Positions 22,619 through 31,275 of a DNA stretch of 64,000 bases are shown one piece after another. Source of the stretch: Meiothermus taiwanensis DSM 14542 (GTDB taxonomy: Bacteria; Deinococcota; Deinococci; Deinococcales; Thermaceae); contig AXWR01000008.1 of NCBI GenBank assembly GCA_000482765.1, forward strand, positions 32,928 through 96,927. Direction: 5' to 3'. The first letter of the stretch is position 1. The number at the start of each line of letters is the position of its first letter. The notes under the pieces were generated by a model that saw nothing but the letters and a program-made list of their open reading frames with translations, did not search any database and was not told where the DNA came from. The position numbers and the translations under genes are program-made.

Positions 22619-23161
22619 ATGAGCAAGGTTGCCCAGATTGCCCTCCAGGCCGTGCGGCGGGAGCTGCCCGGCTTCCCCACCAGCGCGGGCTGGTGCGTGG
22701 CGTTCGCCTTTGAGGCCATCGCCCGGGCCTACCAGACCAACCGCTGGCTGCTCTACAGCCGCCTCCTGGACTCGGTGCGGGCCGACCCCGACCGCAGCCG
22801 CTGGGCGGTGGCGGTGGAGCGGGCCATAGACCGGCTCGACTGGGATGTGTCCGCCGTGGATCGAGACCCGGCCAAAACCGCCGACCGGGCGGCCCTCCTC
22901 AAAATCATCAAGCCCGGCGACCTGCTATTCAGCAGCGCGCCCTTCGACGAGGCGCCCCGCTCTTCCCGCACCGCCCCAGACCGCGAGGGGCACATCGGCA
23001 TATACCTGGGCGAGGTGGAAGGGGTGCCCAGCGTGGCGGAAAACACCCGCGCCGAGCGGGGCCGCTGGTGGGGGCGCAAAACCGCCCTCCGGCTCACCCC
23101 GCTGCAGCAGTGGGACGCCGTCACGACCCTGGGCCGGATTCCGGCCCGGTGGAAGCCGTGA
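22619..23161 (+). CDS. Probable endolysin, CHAP/NlpC-like cysteine peptidase
   Basis: 180 residues. SAGWCVAFAFEAIARAY places a cysteine at the start of a helix and EGHIGIYLGEV a histidine on a strand, the papain-like Cys-His arrangement of CHAP/NlpC amidases; AENTRAERGRWWG may hold the third polar residue. No signal peptide, so a holin is needed. The only good ribosome site (AAGGAG 22595-22600) is 18 nt from ATG, and a hairpin (22572-22594) precedes it. Confidence 0.65.
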   Translation: MSKVAQIALQAVRRELPGFPTSAGWCVAFAFEAIARAYQTNRWLLYSRLLDSVRADPDRSRWAVAVERAIDRLDWDVSAVDRDPAKTADRAALLKIIKPGDLLFSSAPFDEAPRSSRTAPDREGHIGIYLGEVEGVPSVAENTRAERGRWWGRKTALRLTPLQQWDAVTTLGRIPARWKP

Positions 23162-23661
23162 GCGTCACCGGCTCCTTCCGCAAGCTGGATCGGCTGATCC
23201 GCTTCGCCGACAGGCTGCGCCAGCCCCAGTTCGCGGCGGGATTGGTGAAGAACCTGGGCCAGGCCGCGCTGAACCAGATTGACGAGTCCTTCGCGGGCCA
23301 GAAAGACCCCTGGGATCGGCCCTGGAAGCCCAGCGCCCGGGCCGAGGCCACCGGCGGCCAGACCCTGCGCAAATCCGCCCGGCTGCAGCGCTCCATGACC
23401 TCACAGTCGGCCCTCAAGACCGACCCCCAGGGCTTCGAGATTGGCACCAACGTGCGCTATGCGGCCACCCACCAGTACGGCGCCACCATCACCCCCAAGC
23501 GCAAGCAAACCCTGCGCTTCCGGGTGGGCAAGGACTGGGTGCAGGCCCGGCGGGTGGAGATTCCGGCCCGCCCTTTCATCCCAGAGCCCGAGCTTTCGCC
23601 CCGCTGGGAGCAGGCGCTGGAGGAGGCGGCCCGGGCCTACCTGGAAAAGGAGATTCGATGA
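23158..23661 (+). CDS. Virion morphogenesis/tail completion protein (Mu gpG-like)
   Basis: 167 residues, GTG start overlapping the lysin stop; the longer frame from 23068 is rejected. LDRLIRFADRL, RSARLQRSM-type pattern, GTNVRYAATHQYG and the terminal IPARPFIP match the phage virion morphogenesis family (Phage_tail_S). Acts at the head-tail interface. Confidence 0.85.
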   Translation: MSVTGSFRKLDRLIRFADRLRQPQFAAGLVKNLGQAALNQIDESFAGQKDPWDRPWKPSARAEATGGQTLRKSARLQRSMTSQSALKTDPQGFEIGTNVRYAATHQYGATITPKRKQTLRFRVGKDWVQARRVEIPARPFIPEPELSPRWEQALEEAARAYLEKEIR

Positions 23662-23930
23662 ACCGAACCGAACTGATCGAGCACATCCACGCGCAGACCG
23701 GCCTGAGCAAGAAGCAGGCCCAGGCGGCCCTGAAGGCTGCCCTGACGGCCATCGAATACGCCCTGGCGGACGGCAAGGAGGTGCAGCTCACCGGCTTTGG
23801 CACCTTCGTGACCGCCCGCCGTGCGGCCCGCAAGGGCACCCGGCCCGGCAGCGGGGAGGCGATTCAGATCCCCGCCAAGACGGTGGTGCGCTTCCGTCCC
23901 GGCAAATACCTGCGGGAGGCGGTGAGCTAG
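23658..23930 (+). CDS. HU/IHF-type DNA-binding protein
   Basis: 90 residues, a full-length HU. NRTELIEHIHAQTGLSKKQA is the helical start; VQLTGFGTFVTARRAARKG and RPGSG, then VVRFRPGKYLREAV complete the beta-arm fold. HU bends DNA and is a host cofactor of Mu transposition. Here it sits inside the late morphogenesis operon, overlapping the tail-completion gene by ATGA, so it would be made late, perhaps for packaging or for virion DNA. Confidence 0.92.
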   Translation: MNRTELIEHIHAQTGLSKKQAQAALKAALTAIEYALADGKEVQLTGFGTFVTARRAARKGTRPGSGEAIQIPAKTVVRFRPGKYLREAVS

Positions 23931-23931
23931 G

Positions 23932-24432
23932 TTGACCCAGGCCCTGTTCGAGCGGCTCAAGGCCGAGCTGCCCCGGCAGGTGAAGCTCGAGCTGGGTCCC
24001 GAGGCCCTGAACCAGCTCGAGGCCCCCCTCAAGCTGGTGCTGGTGCCGGGCCAGGACACCTTCACCGCGCCGGATGGCCGGGCTATCTCGAGCGAGGCCC
24101 TGGCCCAGGAGCCACCCCCCGAGCCCAAACCCAAACCCCCCTACACCCGGCTGGCCGGCTATACCCTGCACATCTGGGGCAAGGACTACGCCACCGTGGA
24201 GGGCATCCTTTCCGACTGCGTGGCGGCGCTGCGGCGCATCTGCGGAAGCGCCCTGGAGCTCTTCCCCAGCGGCTGGGACGAGGACGAGACCGGCCAGGCG
24301 GCGGCCCTGCCCGCCGACAAGCGCCGCTATCAGCTCCGCTTCCGGGTGTTCCTGGAGGTGGGGGCGGCAGAGCCGGGGGTGTATGTGAGGCTCGAGCGGG
24401 CCCTGCTCGACCAGACCGAGGTGCTCCCCTAG
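23932..24432 (+). CDS. Probable tail-terminator protein (Mu gp37-like position)
   Basis: 166 residues from TTG 23932, two bases after the HU stop, with GGGAGG and GGTGAG upstream. A proline-rich insert (EPPPEPKPKPP) splits a beta-rich fold (YTLHIWGKDYATVEGIL; RRYQLRFRVFLEVG). Position between the gpG-like and sheath genes fits gp37, but sequence alone is not decisive. Confidence 0.6.
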   Translation: MTQALFERLKAELPRQVKLELGPEALNQLEAPLKLVLVPGQDTFTAPDGRAISSEALAQEPPPEPKPKPPYTRLAGYTLHIWGKDYATVEGILSDCVAALRRICGSALELFPSGWDEDETGQAAALPADKRRYQLRFRVFLEVGAAEPGVYVRLERALLDQTEVLP

Positions 24433-24442
24433 GAGGAAACAC

Positions 24443-24643
24443 ATGGCGAAAAACGACACGACTGCGGAACTCCGCAAACTGCAAACCGTAGAGGAGCTGG
24501 CCGCCGAAGCCGGCACCCCGGACTGGCTGCTGGCGGCAGCCCGGGCCAAGCACCGCTGGGTGGTGGGCCAGGAGCTGACCAAGGCGGCCTTTGAGCGGGG
24601 TATTGCCGAGGCGGCGAATGAGCCCATCGGAGGTGCGCGATGA
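24443..24643 (+). CDS. Small tail-region protein
   Basis: 66 residues: LQTVEELAAEAGTPDWLLAAARAKHRW, then ELTKAAFERGIAEA. This helical pattern recurs in short proteins before the sheath gene of Mu-like phages. AGGAGG serves ATG 24443; it overlaps the sheath gene by ATGA. Confidence 0.65.
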   Translation: MAKNDTTAELRKLQTVEELAAEAGTPDWLLAAARAKHRWVVGQELTKAAFERGIAEAANEPIGGAR

Positions 24644-26067
24644 CCGGCCTGCCCCGGGTAGAGGTCAAACCCCAGGACTTTGGCATCGGCTCGGTGCCGG
24701 GTAGCGGGGAGGGAGTACACGTCAAAATTGGGGTGGCCACGGTATTGGCCCCAAATACCCTGGTGACCGTGACCAGCCCCCAGGGCGCCAAGGAACAGGT
24801 GGGTGGCAAGCTGGCCGAGGCCGCCGCCCTGGCCTTTGGCGAGGGCACCCAGGCGGTGATCTGCCTGGCTGCCAATCCCAGCGTGGCCGGGGTCGCCGGG
24901 GCCGTCACCAAGACCGGCACCGGCACCGCCACGCTGACCCTGACCGGCAGCACCCCCCGCGACGATTACAAGCTCCGGGTGCGCATCACGCGGGCGGCGG
25001 CCAACCTCGCAGCGGCCCAGGCCGCTTTCGAATACAGCCTGGATGACGGCAACACCTACAGCCCGGAGACCGCCGTGCCGGTCTCGGGGGTCTACATCAT
25101 CCCGGACACCGGCCTGACCCTGACCTGGACCGACGGCACCTTCGTGGTGGGGGATACCTACACCGCCACCTGCACCGCCCCCGGCTACACCCTGACCGAC
25201 CTGATCAACGCCCTGAACGTGCTGTTTGCCCGCACCGAGCTGTCGTATCGGTTCATCCACGTGGTGGGGGCGGCCACCCCCACGGTGGCCGCGGGCGTCA
25301 ACACCGCCCTGGAAACCCGGGCCAACGACGCCAACAACCCCCGCTTCATTCACGCGATTCTGGACACCGCCGACGACACCGACGCCAACCTGATTGCTGC
25401 GTTTGCCAGCTTCACCAGCGTGCGGGTGGGGGCCGGGGGGCGCTACGCGGATGTGGTCAGCCCCATCACCGGCCTGGTGATGAAGCGGCCCTCGGCCTGG
25501 GTCATTGCGGGCCGCTACAGCGGGCGACCGGTGGAGGAGCACCCAGGGCGCTACGCCTCTGGGGCGCTCAAAACGGTGGCCAAGCTGCACGGGGACGAAT
25601 CGGTCACCCCGGCGCTGGACGCGGCTCGCTTCGCCACCTTGCGCACCATCCAGGGCGGCTTCTACATCACCCGGGGCCGGCTGTTCGCCCCGCCCGGCAG
25701 CGACTACGAGCAGGTGCAGCTCCGCGAGGTGATGGACGTGGCCTGCGAGACGGCCTACCGGGCCTGGCTGCGCTGGCTCAACGAGCAGATCCAGGTCTCG
25801 GCCCAGACCGGGCGGATCCTGGAGCGGGAGGCCCTGCGCATCGAGGCCTACGTGCAGGGGCTGGTTCGCACTGCCTTGCGCGGCAAGGTCTCGATTGACG
25901 AGACCACCGACCAGCCGGCGGTATATGTGCGCATTGACCGGGCCGAAAACATCCTCAGCACCAAGACCATCCCCTACGACATCAGCATCGTCCCGCTGGG
26001 CTACGCCGAGCGGATCACCGGCAAGGTGCGGTTCTTCAACCCGCAACTGCAGCCGGTAGCGGCCTAG
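24640..26067 (+). CDS. Contractile tail sheath protein (Mu gpL-like)
   Basis: 475 residues. The start (LPRVEVKPQDFGIGSVPG), the central LDTADDTDANLIAAFASF and the C-terminal YDISIVPLGYAERITGKVRF fit sheath proteins. An inserted beta domain lies at about 85-180 (GTGTATLTLTGSTP, TYTATCTAPGYT), probably exposed on the sheath surface. With the tube gene downstream it shows a myovirus tail. Confidence 0.85.
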   Translation: MTGLPRVEVKPQDFGIGSVPGSGEGVHVKIGVATVLAPNTLVTVTSPQGAKEQVGGKLAEAAALAFGEGTQAVICLAANPSVAGVAGAVTKTGTGTATLTLTGSTPRDDYKLRVRITRAAANLAAAQAAFEYSLDDGNTYSPETAVPVSGVYIIPDTGLTLTWTDGTFVVGDTYTATCTAPGYTLTDLINALNVLFARTELSYRFIHVVGAATPTVAAGVNTALETRANDANNPRFIHAILDTADDTDANLIAAFASFTSVRVGAGGRYADVVSPITGLVMKRPSAWVIAGRYSGRPVEEHPGRYASGALKTVAKLHGDESVTPALDAARFATLRTIQGGFYITRGRLFAPPGSDYEQVQLREVMDVACETAYRAWLRWLNEQIQVSAQTGRILEREALRIEAYVQGLVRTALRGKVSIDETTDQPAVYVRIDRAENILSTKTIPYDISIVPLGYAERITGKVRFFNPQLQPVAA

Positions 26068-26077
26068 GAGGTGGCGC

Positions 26078-26509
26078 GTGGCGATTACCGTACGCAACGG
26101 CAAGGTCTACGACAACTCCAGCATCCAGCTCGACCTGGACGGGGAGCGCATCCCGGTGAACGTCGAGCTGGAATACAACACCGGCGAGGTTTCGGAGGAG
26201 TACATCTACGCCGGGGGCAAGCCGGTGGGCCGCACCCCCGGCCAGATGGCCCCGGCGGATGTGACCATCAAGATGCCGGTGGATCAGTGGCACCAGTTCC
26301 GCGCCAAGTTGGGGGCCAAGTACAAGCGCAAATCCTTCAACGCGGTGGTCACCTTCGTGGACGCCGAGGAGAACGTCATTATCGACAAGCTCAACGACCT
26401 GCGCATCCTGAACGACGCCCTCTCGGCCACCCCGGGCGCGGAGGCCCTAATGGCCGAGCTGACCTGCAAGGCGCTGGACGTGGTGCCCGGCGACCTGGCC
26501 ACTTTCTGA
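26078..26509 (+). CDS. Tail tube protein (Mu gpM-like)
   Basis: 143 residues, GTG start with AGGAGG upstream. NGKVYDNSSIQLDLDG, VNVELEYNTGEVSEEYIYAGG and ADVTIKMPVDQW are beta-strand patterns of tube subunits. Directly follows the sheath and precedes the tail chaperones, as in Mu. Confidence 0.82.
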   Translation: MAITVRNGKVYDNSSIQLDLDGERIPVNVELEYNTGEVSEEYIYAGGKPVGRTPGQMAPADVTIKMPVDQWHQFRAKLGAKYKRKSFNAVVTFVDAEENVIIDKLNDLRILNDALSATPGAEALMAELTCKALDVVPGDLATF

Positions 26510-26520
26510 TATTGCTTTGA

Positions 26521-26555
26521 GCCGGCCCTGCCCCTGGCGGGGCCGGAACCTTTTT
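26521..26555 (+). terminator. Terminator-like hairpin between tube and chaperone genes
   Basis: CCGGCCC (26522-26528) pairs with GGGCCGG (26540-26546) around an inner GCC/GGC stem; AACC and TTTTT follow. It may reduce expression of the chaperone and later genes relative to the abundant tube protein. Confidence 0.6.
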
Positions 26556-26565
26556 GAGGCATAAC

Positions 26566-26955
26566 ATGGGAAAGCCCGAAATTTTGACGGACGACCTCGA
26601 GGGCCTTTTGCCCCCCACCACCCTTGCCACGCTGATTGAATCGCACGGCGACCGCCTGTTTGCCCTGGTGCGCCAGGGCCGTGCGCTGGTTTTTCGTCCT
26701 CTATCCAAGGGCGAATACCGCCTCATGCGGGCCGACCTGGACAAGGCCGCCAGCGGGCAGAAGCTGGCCCTGGATACCTACGCCATCGGCGAGAAATACG
26801 CCAAGGCGACCCTGGTATTCCCCGACAAAGCCGAGTTTGAGCAGATGTTGGAGGACTACCCCGGCCTGGCCGACGTTATCAGCCAGGACTTGGCGGCCAT
26901 CGCCCAGATGGCCGAGACGGAGTTTCTTCAAAAAATCCGCCGACTTGCTGAATGA
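26566..26955 (+). CDS. Tail assembly chaperone, short form (Mu gp41-like)
   Basis: 130 residues. LVFRPLSKGEYRLMRADL, then YAIGEKYAKATLVFPDKAEFEQMLEDYP is a pattern common in phage tail assembly chaperones that coat the tape measure. ATG 26566 has TGAGGC upstream. Ends at 26955, but the frame 26936-27097 has no start of its own and continues the family. Confidence 0.8.
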   Translation: MGKPEILTDDLEGLLPPTTLATLIESHGDRLFALVRQGRALVFRPLSKGEYRLMRADLDKAASGQKLALDTYAIGEKYAKATLVFPDKAEFEQMLEDYPGLADVISQDLAAIAQMAETEFLQKIRRLAE

Positions 26956-27097
26956 GGCCCTGAAGCACCGCGACCGGCCCCTGTTTGCGGGCCAGCTTTT
27001 GCTGGCCTACCGGCAGGGGCAGGACAGCCCTGAGGCCCTAGCCGGGGCTGCACTGGAGGCGGCGGTGCTCCTGAGCCACTTTGAGGAGAAACCATGA
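26566..27097 (+). CDS. Tail assembly chaperone, frameshifted long form (-2 shift)
   Basis: At 26929-26935 the message reads CAAAAAA, in codons CAA AAA A. If the ribosome slips back two bases on AAA it re-pairs perfectly and continues AAA TCC GCC GAC into the frame ending at 27097, giving about 177 residues (tail DLLNEALKHRDRPLFAG and LSHFEEKP). A -1 slip meets TGA after five codons. Mu is predicted to use a -2 shift at the same gene. The second frame is open for 54 codons, has no ribosome site, and overlaps the tape measure by ATGA. Confidence 0.75.
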
Positions 27098-29184
27098 GGC
27101 GCCTGACCTGGTACTTTGGCCTGCGCAACAACTTTGTGACCCAGTCGCGGGCCATGTCGGCGGGCCTGGGCCGCATCCGCACCCAACTGCAGGGCTCCGG
27201 ACGGGACAGCGCAGCGGCGGCGCGGGCCATCGCCAATAGCTTCGGGATTTCCACCGCTGCCGCCCGCCGCCTGGTGGGGGCCCTATCGGCGGTGGGGGCG
27301 GCCAGCCGCCACCTGGGCAGCATCCGTACACAGGCCCAGAATGCTTATAAATCCCTGAGCGGCCTGATTGGCCGCCTGACCAGCCTGCCCAACCTGCTCA
27401 TCGCCGGGGCCGCCGGGCTGGCCACCAAGAGCGTGTTTGACGCCCTGGGCTTCAAGGAGCAGCAGCTCATCAGCCTGCGGGTGATGCTGCGGCCCCAGTT
27501 CGGCGCAGAGGCCGGGCGCATGGCCAAGGAAACCTATGCCATGCTGGCCCGGTTTGCGGCCCAGACGCCCTTCGAGACCCAGGAGGTGCTGGCCGGCGGC
27601 AAGCAACTGCTGGCCGCCGGGGTGAATGTCAAGAACCTGCAAGGGCTGCTTAAGGACGCCGGCGACCTGGCCTCGGCGATGGGGGTGCGGCTGGAGGACG
27701 CCATCAGTCCCCTGACCCGGCTGCGCTCGGGCAACTTCGGCGAGGCCTTCGAGCGGCTGCGGGAGCTGGGCATCAGCCGGGAGCTGCTGGAGGCCCAGGG
27801 GCTCAGGTTCGACAAGAGCGGGAGCTACGTGGGCACGGTCAACAAGGCCATGCTGGCGGTGCGCCAGATCATCCAGAAGCGCTTCGGCGGGCTGATGGAG
27901 GAGCAGAGCACCAGCATCTTCGGCCTGATCTCCACGCTCAAGAGCCGCCCCTTCGAGCTCTTCAGCCAGATGGACGTGGGCGACGGCGGGCCGCTCAAGC
28001 CCTTCAAGCAAATGCTCGGCAACCTGGCCGCCCTGACCGACTTCAGCCAGGGTCCCGGCGCCGCCATCGCCCGCCGCTTCCAGGCCAGCCTGGCCCGGCT
28101 GATGCAGGCGGTGTTCGGGCCGCTGGCCAGCGCCACCGAGCCGAAAAAGGCGGGGGAGGCCATCCTGGGCTTCCTCGACCGGGCCGCCCTGCTGGCGCAG
28201 AAAGCCCGGCAGTATTTCCCGGTGGCCCTGGGGTATGCGCGGCAGTTTTGGGCGGGGGTTCAGGCCGGGCTGGGGACGTTGCAGGGGGTATGGAAGGCGC
28301 TGGAGCCGGGCCTGGCCCTGTTGGGCCAGCTCGCCAAAGGCTTCGCGGCCAATCAGGCCGGCCTGACCGGAACCAACGCCGGGGGGCTGGCCCTGGTGGG
28401 CACCCTCCTGGTGCTCACCACCGGATTCCGCCTGCTCAACACCCTGACCTTCGGCCTGGCCGGCACCCTACTGCGCCTGGGCTTGGTCTGGGTAGCTACC
28501 GCAGCCCGCATGGCAGGCGGCTGGCTGCTGGCGATGGGGCCGGTGGGCTGGGTGATCGCGTTGGTAGGGGGCCTGGTGGCCGCCGTGGTGGTGGCCTATA
28601 AGCGGCTGGGCTGGTTCCGCGACGGCGTGAATGGGGTGTGGCAGGCCATTATCACCAAGGGCGGGGAGCTGATTGTCTGGGCTAAAGGGTTGCCCGAGAC
28701 CATCCGCAGCGCCCTGGCCAACCTGCCGGGGCTGATGCTGGAGATTGGCCGCAACGCCATTACCGGCCTGTGGAACGGCCTCAAGGCCGCGCCCGGCAAA
28801 ATCTGGGAGGCAGCCAAGGGGCTGGCTGTGCAGGCAGTAGGCGGGGCCCGGGAGGGCCTCGAGGTGCGCTCCCCCAGCCGGGCCCTGGCCCGCATCGGGG
28901 AGCAGGGCGGGTTGGGCCTGCAGCGCGGCCTGCTGGCCATGCGCGGGGCAGTGGCCAGCACGGGCCTGGCCCTGGCCACGGCGGCCATCCCGGCGGCGCC
29001 CCAGATGCCGGTAGCGGCCATCGCAGCGGGCGCAGGGGCTACGGCTAACCCCACCCGCGAGGTGCATGTTCACATCGGCCACATCGTGCTGCAGCAAGCC
29101 CAGACCCCCGGCGAGGCCAAGGCCCTGGTGGTGGAGGCCATCCTGGAGGCCCTCGAGCGGGCCGCCATCGAGGAGGGTGCCTGA
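27094..29184 (+). CDS. Tape measure protein (Mu gp42-like)
   Basis: 696 residues; sets tail length. The N-terminal helical part holds the conserved FGAEAGRMAKETYAMLARFA and FETQEVLAGGKQLLAAG. Hydrophobic helices lie at about 440-500 (GLALVGTLLVLTTGFRLL; GPVGWVIALVGGLVAAVVV). The C-terminal EGLEVRSPSRALARIGEQGG is a common phage tail motif. Overlaps the chaperone and the next gene by ATGA/TGATG. Confidence 0.9.
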   Translation: MRRLTWYFGLRNNFVTQSRAMSAGLGRIRTQLQGSGRDSAAAARAIANSFGISTAAARRLVGALSAVGAASRHLGSIRTQAQNAYKSLSGLIGRLTSLPNLLIAGAAGLATKSVFDALGFKEQQLISLRVMLRPQFGAEAGRMAKETYAMLARFAAQTPFETQEVLAGGKQLLAAGVNVKNLQGLLKDAGDLASAMGVRLEDAISPLTRLRSGNFGEAFERLRELGISRELLEAQGLRFDKSGSYVGTVNKAMLAVRQIIQKRFGGLMEEQSTSIFGLISTLKSRPFELFSQMDVGDGGPLKPFKQMLGNLAALTDFSQGPGAAIARRFQASLARLMQAVFGPLASATEPKKAGEAILGFLDRAALLAQKARQYFPVALGYARQFWAGVQAGLGTLQGVWKALEPGLALLGQLAKGFAANQAGLTGTNAGGLALVGTLLVLTTGFRLLNTLTFGLAGTLLRLGLVWVATAARMAGGWLLAMGPVGWVIALVGGLVAAVVVAYKRLGWFRDGVNGVWQAIITKGGELIVWAKGLPETIRSALANLPGLMLEIGRNAITGLWNGLKAAPGKIWEAAKGLAVQAVGGAREGLEVRSPSRALARIGEQGGLGLQRGLLAMRGAVASTGLALATAAIPAAPQMPVAAIAAGAGATANPTREVHVHIGHIVLQQAQTPGEAKALVVEAILEALERAAIEEGA

Positions 29185-29753
29185 TGGAGCGCGACCAGAT
29201 CGTATTTGTGGGGCCAGGCGGCCAGCGTTTCGCCATCAAGCCCTCGGCCCGGGGCCAGGACGAGATTCAGGGTGTGGTGCAGGTATCGGTGCGCCGCACC
29301 CTGAAGGAAGAAACCACCGAGATTCCCAAGAAAGGGGTGGAATACACCTACCTCGGCTATGACTACGCCGAGGTCACGGTGGAGATCCGGGTCTGGAAGG
29401 AGAGCGAGTTCACCAAGCTCCAGCGGCTGATCCAGCTCTTCCGCCCCAAAGCCAAGGAGCAGAAGGCCCCCGACGTGTACCAGCCGGTGCACCCCACCCT
29501 GCGCCGGCACGGCATCACCCACCTGTACATCTTCGGCCTCGAGGAGCCGCCCTACGACCCGGTGAAGGGCTGGACGGCTACCCTGCAGATGCGGGAGTGG
29601 CGGCCCAGCTACAAGAAGGTAAAAACCGAAGCCACGCAGGTGGGCAAGAAGAGCGGCAGCACCGACACCGGCGGGGCTGACCGGGACGGCACCCCCACCA
29701 CCCAGCAGCGGGCCCAGGCCAACCCGCCCAGCGCCCGTGGGGTGCGACCATGA
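29184..29753 (+). CDS. Tail/baseplate protein (Mu gp43-like position)
   Basis: 189 residues. VFVGPGGQRFAIKPSARGQ, then VEYTYLGYDYAEVTVEIRVW and the final disordered Thr/Gly/Gln-rich 40 residues. It follows the tape measure as Mu N does and probably belongs to the hub or initiator. Start ATG 29184 overlaps the tape-measure stop. Confidence 0.6.
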   Translation: MERDQIVFVGPGGQRFAIKPSARGQDEIQGVVQVSVRRTLKEETTEIPKKGVEYTYLGYDYAEVTVEIRVWKESEFTKLQRLIQLFRPKAKEQKAPDVYQPVHPTLRRHGITHLYIFGLEEPPYDPVKGWTATLQMREWRPSYKKVKTEATQVGKKSGSTDTGGADRDGTPTTQQRAQANPPSARGVRP

Positions 29754-30415
29754 GCTACCTAACCGCCAACGGTATCCCGGTCAGCAGCGGCGTTGTTACA
29801 ATCCCCCGCATAGGCCGGCCGCTGGCCGAGCTGCGGCTGGGGGAGGAGGTGCCACTGGCCCCCGGGGAGGCGGTAATCCTGCGCTTCGAGGACGGCACCA
29901 CCTACCGCACCACCGCGCGGCGCGGCGGCCCCAGCGCAGGTATAACCGAGGTGTTTTTGGTCGGCGGCTACGATGGGCTATCCAAAATCCTGCCCCCTAA
30001 GGATTACGAAGGCGTGCCGGCCTCACTGGTGGTGCGGGATCTGCTAACCGAAGCAGGGGAGCAGCCGGGGGAACTGGATCTGCCCACCGTATTCGTGCGC
30101 TGGGCTCGTCGCGGCGGTACTGCCGCAGAGGCCCTGAAAGCCGTCATGGCGCGCCTGCCCGACCGAGCCTGGCGGGTGCTGCCCGACGGCACGACCTGGG
30201 CCGGGGCCGAGCCCTGGCCGCAGGGGCCCGAGGGGGCGGTGGTCTCCGAGGCCGCCCCCCAGCGGGGCTGGTTTTCACTATTACCGACGCCCGCGCTCCG
30301 GCCCGGAGTCGTGCTCAAGGGCCTCTGGGACGGCCAGGTGCGGGAGTTGGGCCGGGTGGAGCGGGTGATTCACCAGATTGGGGCCAAGCTGCGCACCGCC
30401 ATCTATATAGGTTAA
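29750..30415 (+). CDS. Baseplate hub protein (Mu gp44-like)
   Basis: 221 residues, beta-rich, with LVVRDLLTEAGEQPGELDLP and ALKAVMARLPDRAWRVLPDG, segments like those of gp27/gpD hub proteins. Shorter than Mu gp44 (379), so domains are missing or divided among neighbours. Lies before the spike gene; ATGA overlap upstream. Confidence 0.6.
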   Translation: MSYLTANGIPVSSGVVTIPRIGRPLAELRLGEEVPLAPGEAVILRFEDGTTYRTTARRGGPSAGITEVFLVGGYDGLSKILPPKDYEGVPASLVVRDLLTEAGEQPGELDLPTVFVRWARRGGTAAEALKAVMARLPDRAWRVLPDGTTWAGAEPWPQGPEGAVVSEAAPQRGWFSLLPTPALRPGVVLKGLWDGQVRELGRVERVIHQIGAKLRTAIYIG

Positions 30416-30424
30416 GGAGGGTAG

Positions 30425-30901
30425 ATGCAAGAACGACTGACCAACGCCATCAAACAACTGGCTCGCCCGGCGCACCTCGACTACCTGGCCCTGTACCCCG
30501 GCAGCATCCTTAAAGACTACGAGGACATGCACGTGGATGTGCAGGTAGACGATCCCCGCCTGGGCGCCCTGACCCGGGTGCCGATCTGGACGGGGCTGCC
30601 CGGGGTAACCGTAAAGGTCGCCCCCGGGGCGCGGGTGCTGGTGGGCTTCCACCAGGGCGATCCCGAGCTGCGCTACTGCGACCTGTGGCGGGGCGAGGGG
30701 CTCCGGGAACTGCGGCTCACCGCCAGCATCAAGGTGACAGTGGATGCGCCCCTGGTGGAGCTTGGAGGAGTGGGGGGCTCTAATGTGCTGCTCCAGGGCC
30801 AGCCGCTGACATTTGTTTTCAGCACCACCCCGGTTGCAAATGTGCCCACCACCGGCACCGTGCAATCTGGCGGCTCCAGCAAAGTGAAAGGGGTGCAGTA
30901 A
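30425..30901 (+). CDS. Baseplate spike protein (Mu gp45/gpV-like)
   Basis: 158 residues. The order hub, spike, gp46, gp47, gp48 and an OB-like domain (TRVPIWTGLPGVTVKVAPGA; GARVLVGFHQGDPE) fit the trimeric central spike that pierces the outer membrane. AGGAGGG serves ATG 30425. TAATG overlap with the next gene. Confidence 0.75.
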   Translation: MQERLTNAIKQLARPAHLDYLALYPGSILKDYEDMHVDVQVDDPRLGALTRVPIWTGLPGVTVKVAPGARVLVGFHQGDPELRYCDLWRGEGLRELRLTASIKVTVDAPLVELGGVGGSNVLLQGQPLTFVFSTTPVANVPTTGTVQSGGSSKVKGVQ

Positions 30902-31275
30902 TGGCGGATTTTGGCACCGATCTATCGGCATTTCCCGATCTATCCTGGACGATCAAACGCGGACTGGATAATCTGGCCGAGGCGGCGGCCCGCTGCCTCA
31001 TTACCCCGCCCGGGAGCCTGTTTTATGCCCCCGAGTACCGGCTTGACCTCAAGCAGTTCCTGAACCGGGAAATCACCCCCGAGACGCTATTTGAGATCGA
31101 GGTGCGGGCAACAAATGCCCTCGAGGCTGACCCCCGCATCCTGAGCGCCGAAGTGACCGCCAGCCAGCCGCAGTGGAACCAGCTCGACCTGGATATCGTG
31201 CTGCAAACCGAGGAAGGCCCCTTCAGCCTGGTGGTGCGGGTCAGCGATCTGAGCGTGGAGGTGCTGCGTGCCTAA
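30901..31275 (+). CDS. Baseplate wedge protein (Mu gp46/gpW-like)
   Basis: 124 residues. LARCLITPPGSLFYAPEYRLDL-type start (seen as AARCLITPPGSLFY), LFEIEVRATNALEADPRIL and the final LVVRVSDLSVEVLRA are typical of gp25-like wedge subunits, which start sheath assembly. Overlaps gp47 by 8 nt. Confidence 0.8.
   Translation: MADFGTDLSAFPDLSWTIKRGLDNLAEAAARCLITPPGSLFYAPEYRLDLKQFLNREITPETLFEIEVRATNALEADPRILSAEVTASQPQWNQLDLDIVLQTEEGPFSLVVRVSDLSVEVLRA

Noticed and set aside
23788..26103. 771-codon minus-strand frame opposite the sheath gene
   Set aside because: Same kind of antisense shadow; composition is dominated by Gly, Val, His and Gln.
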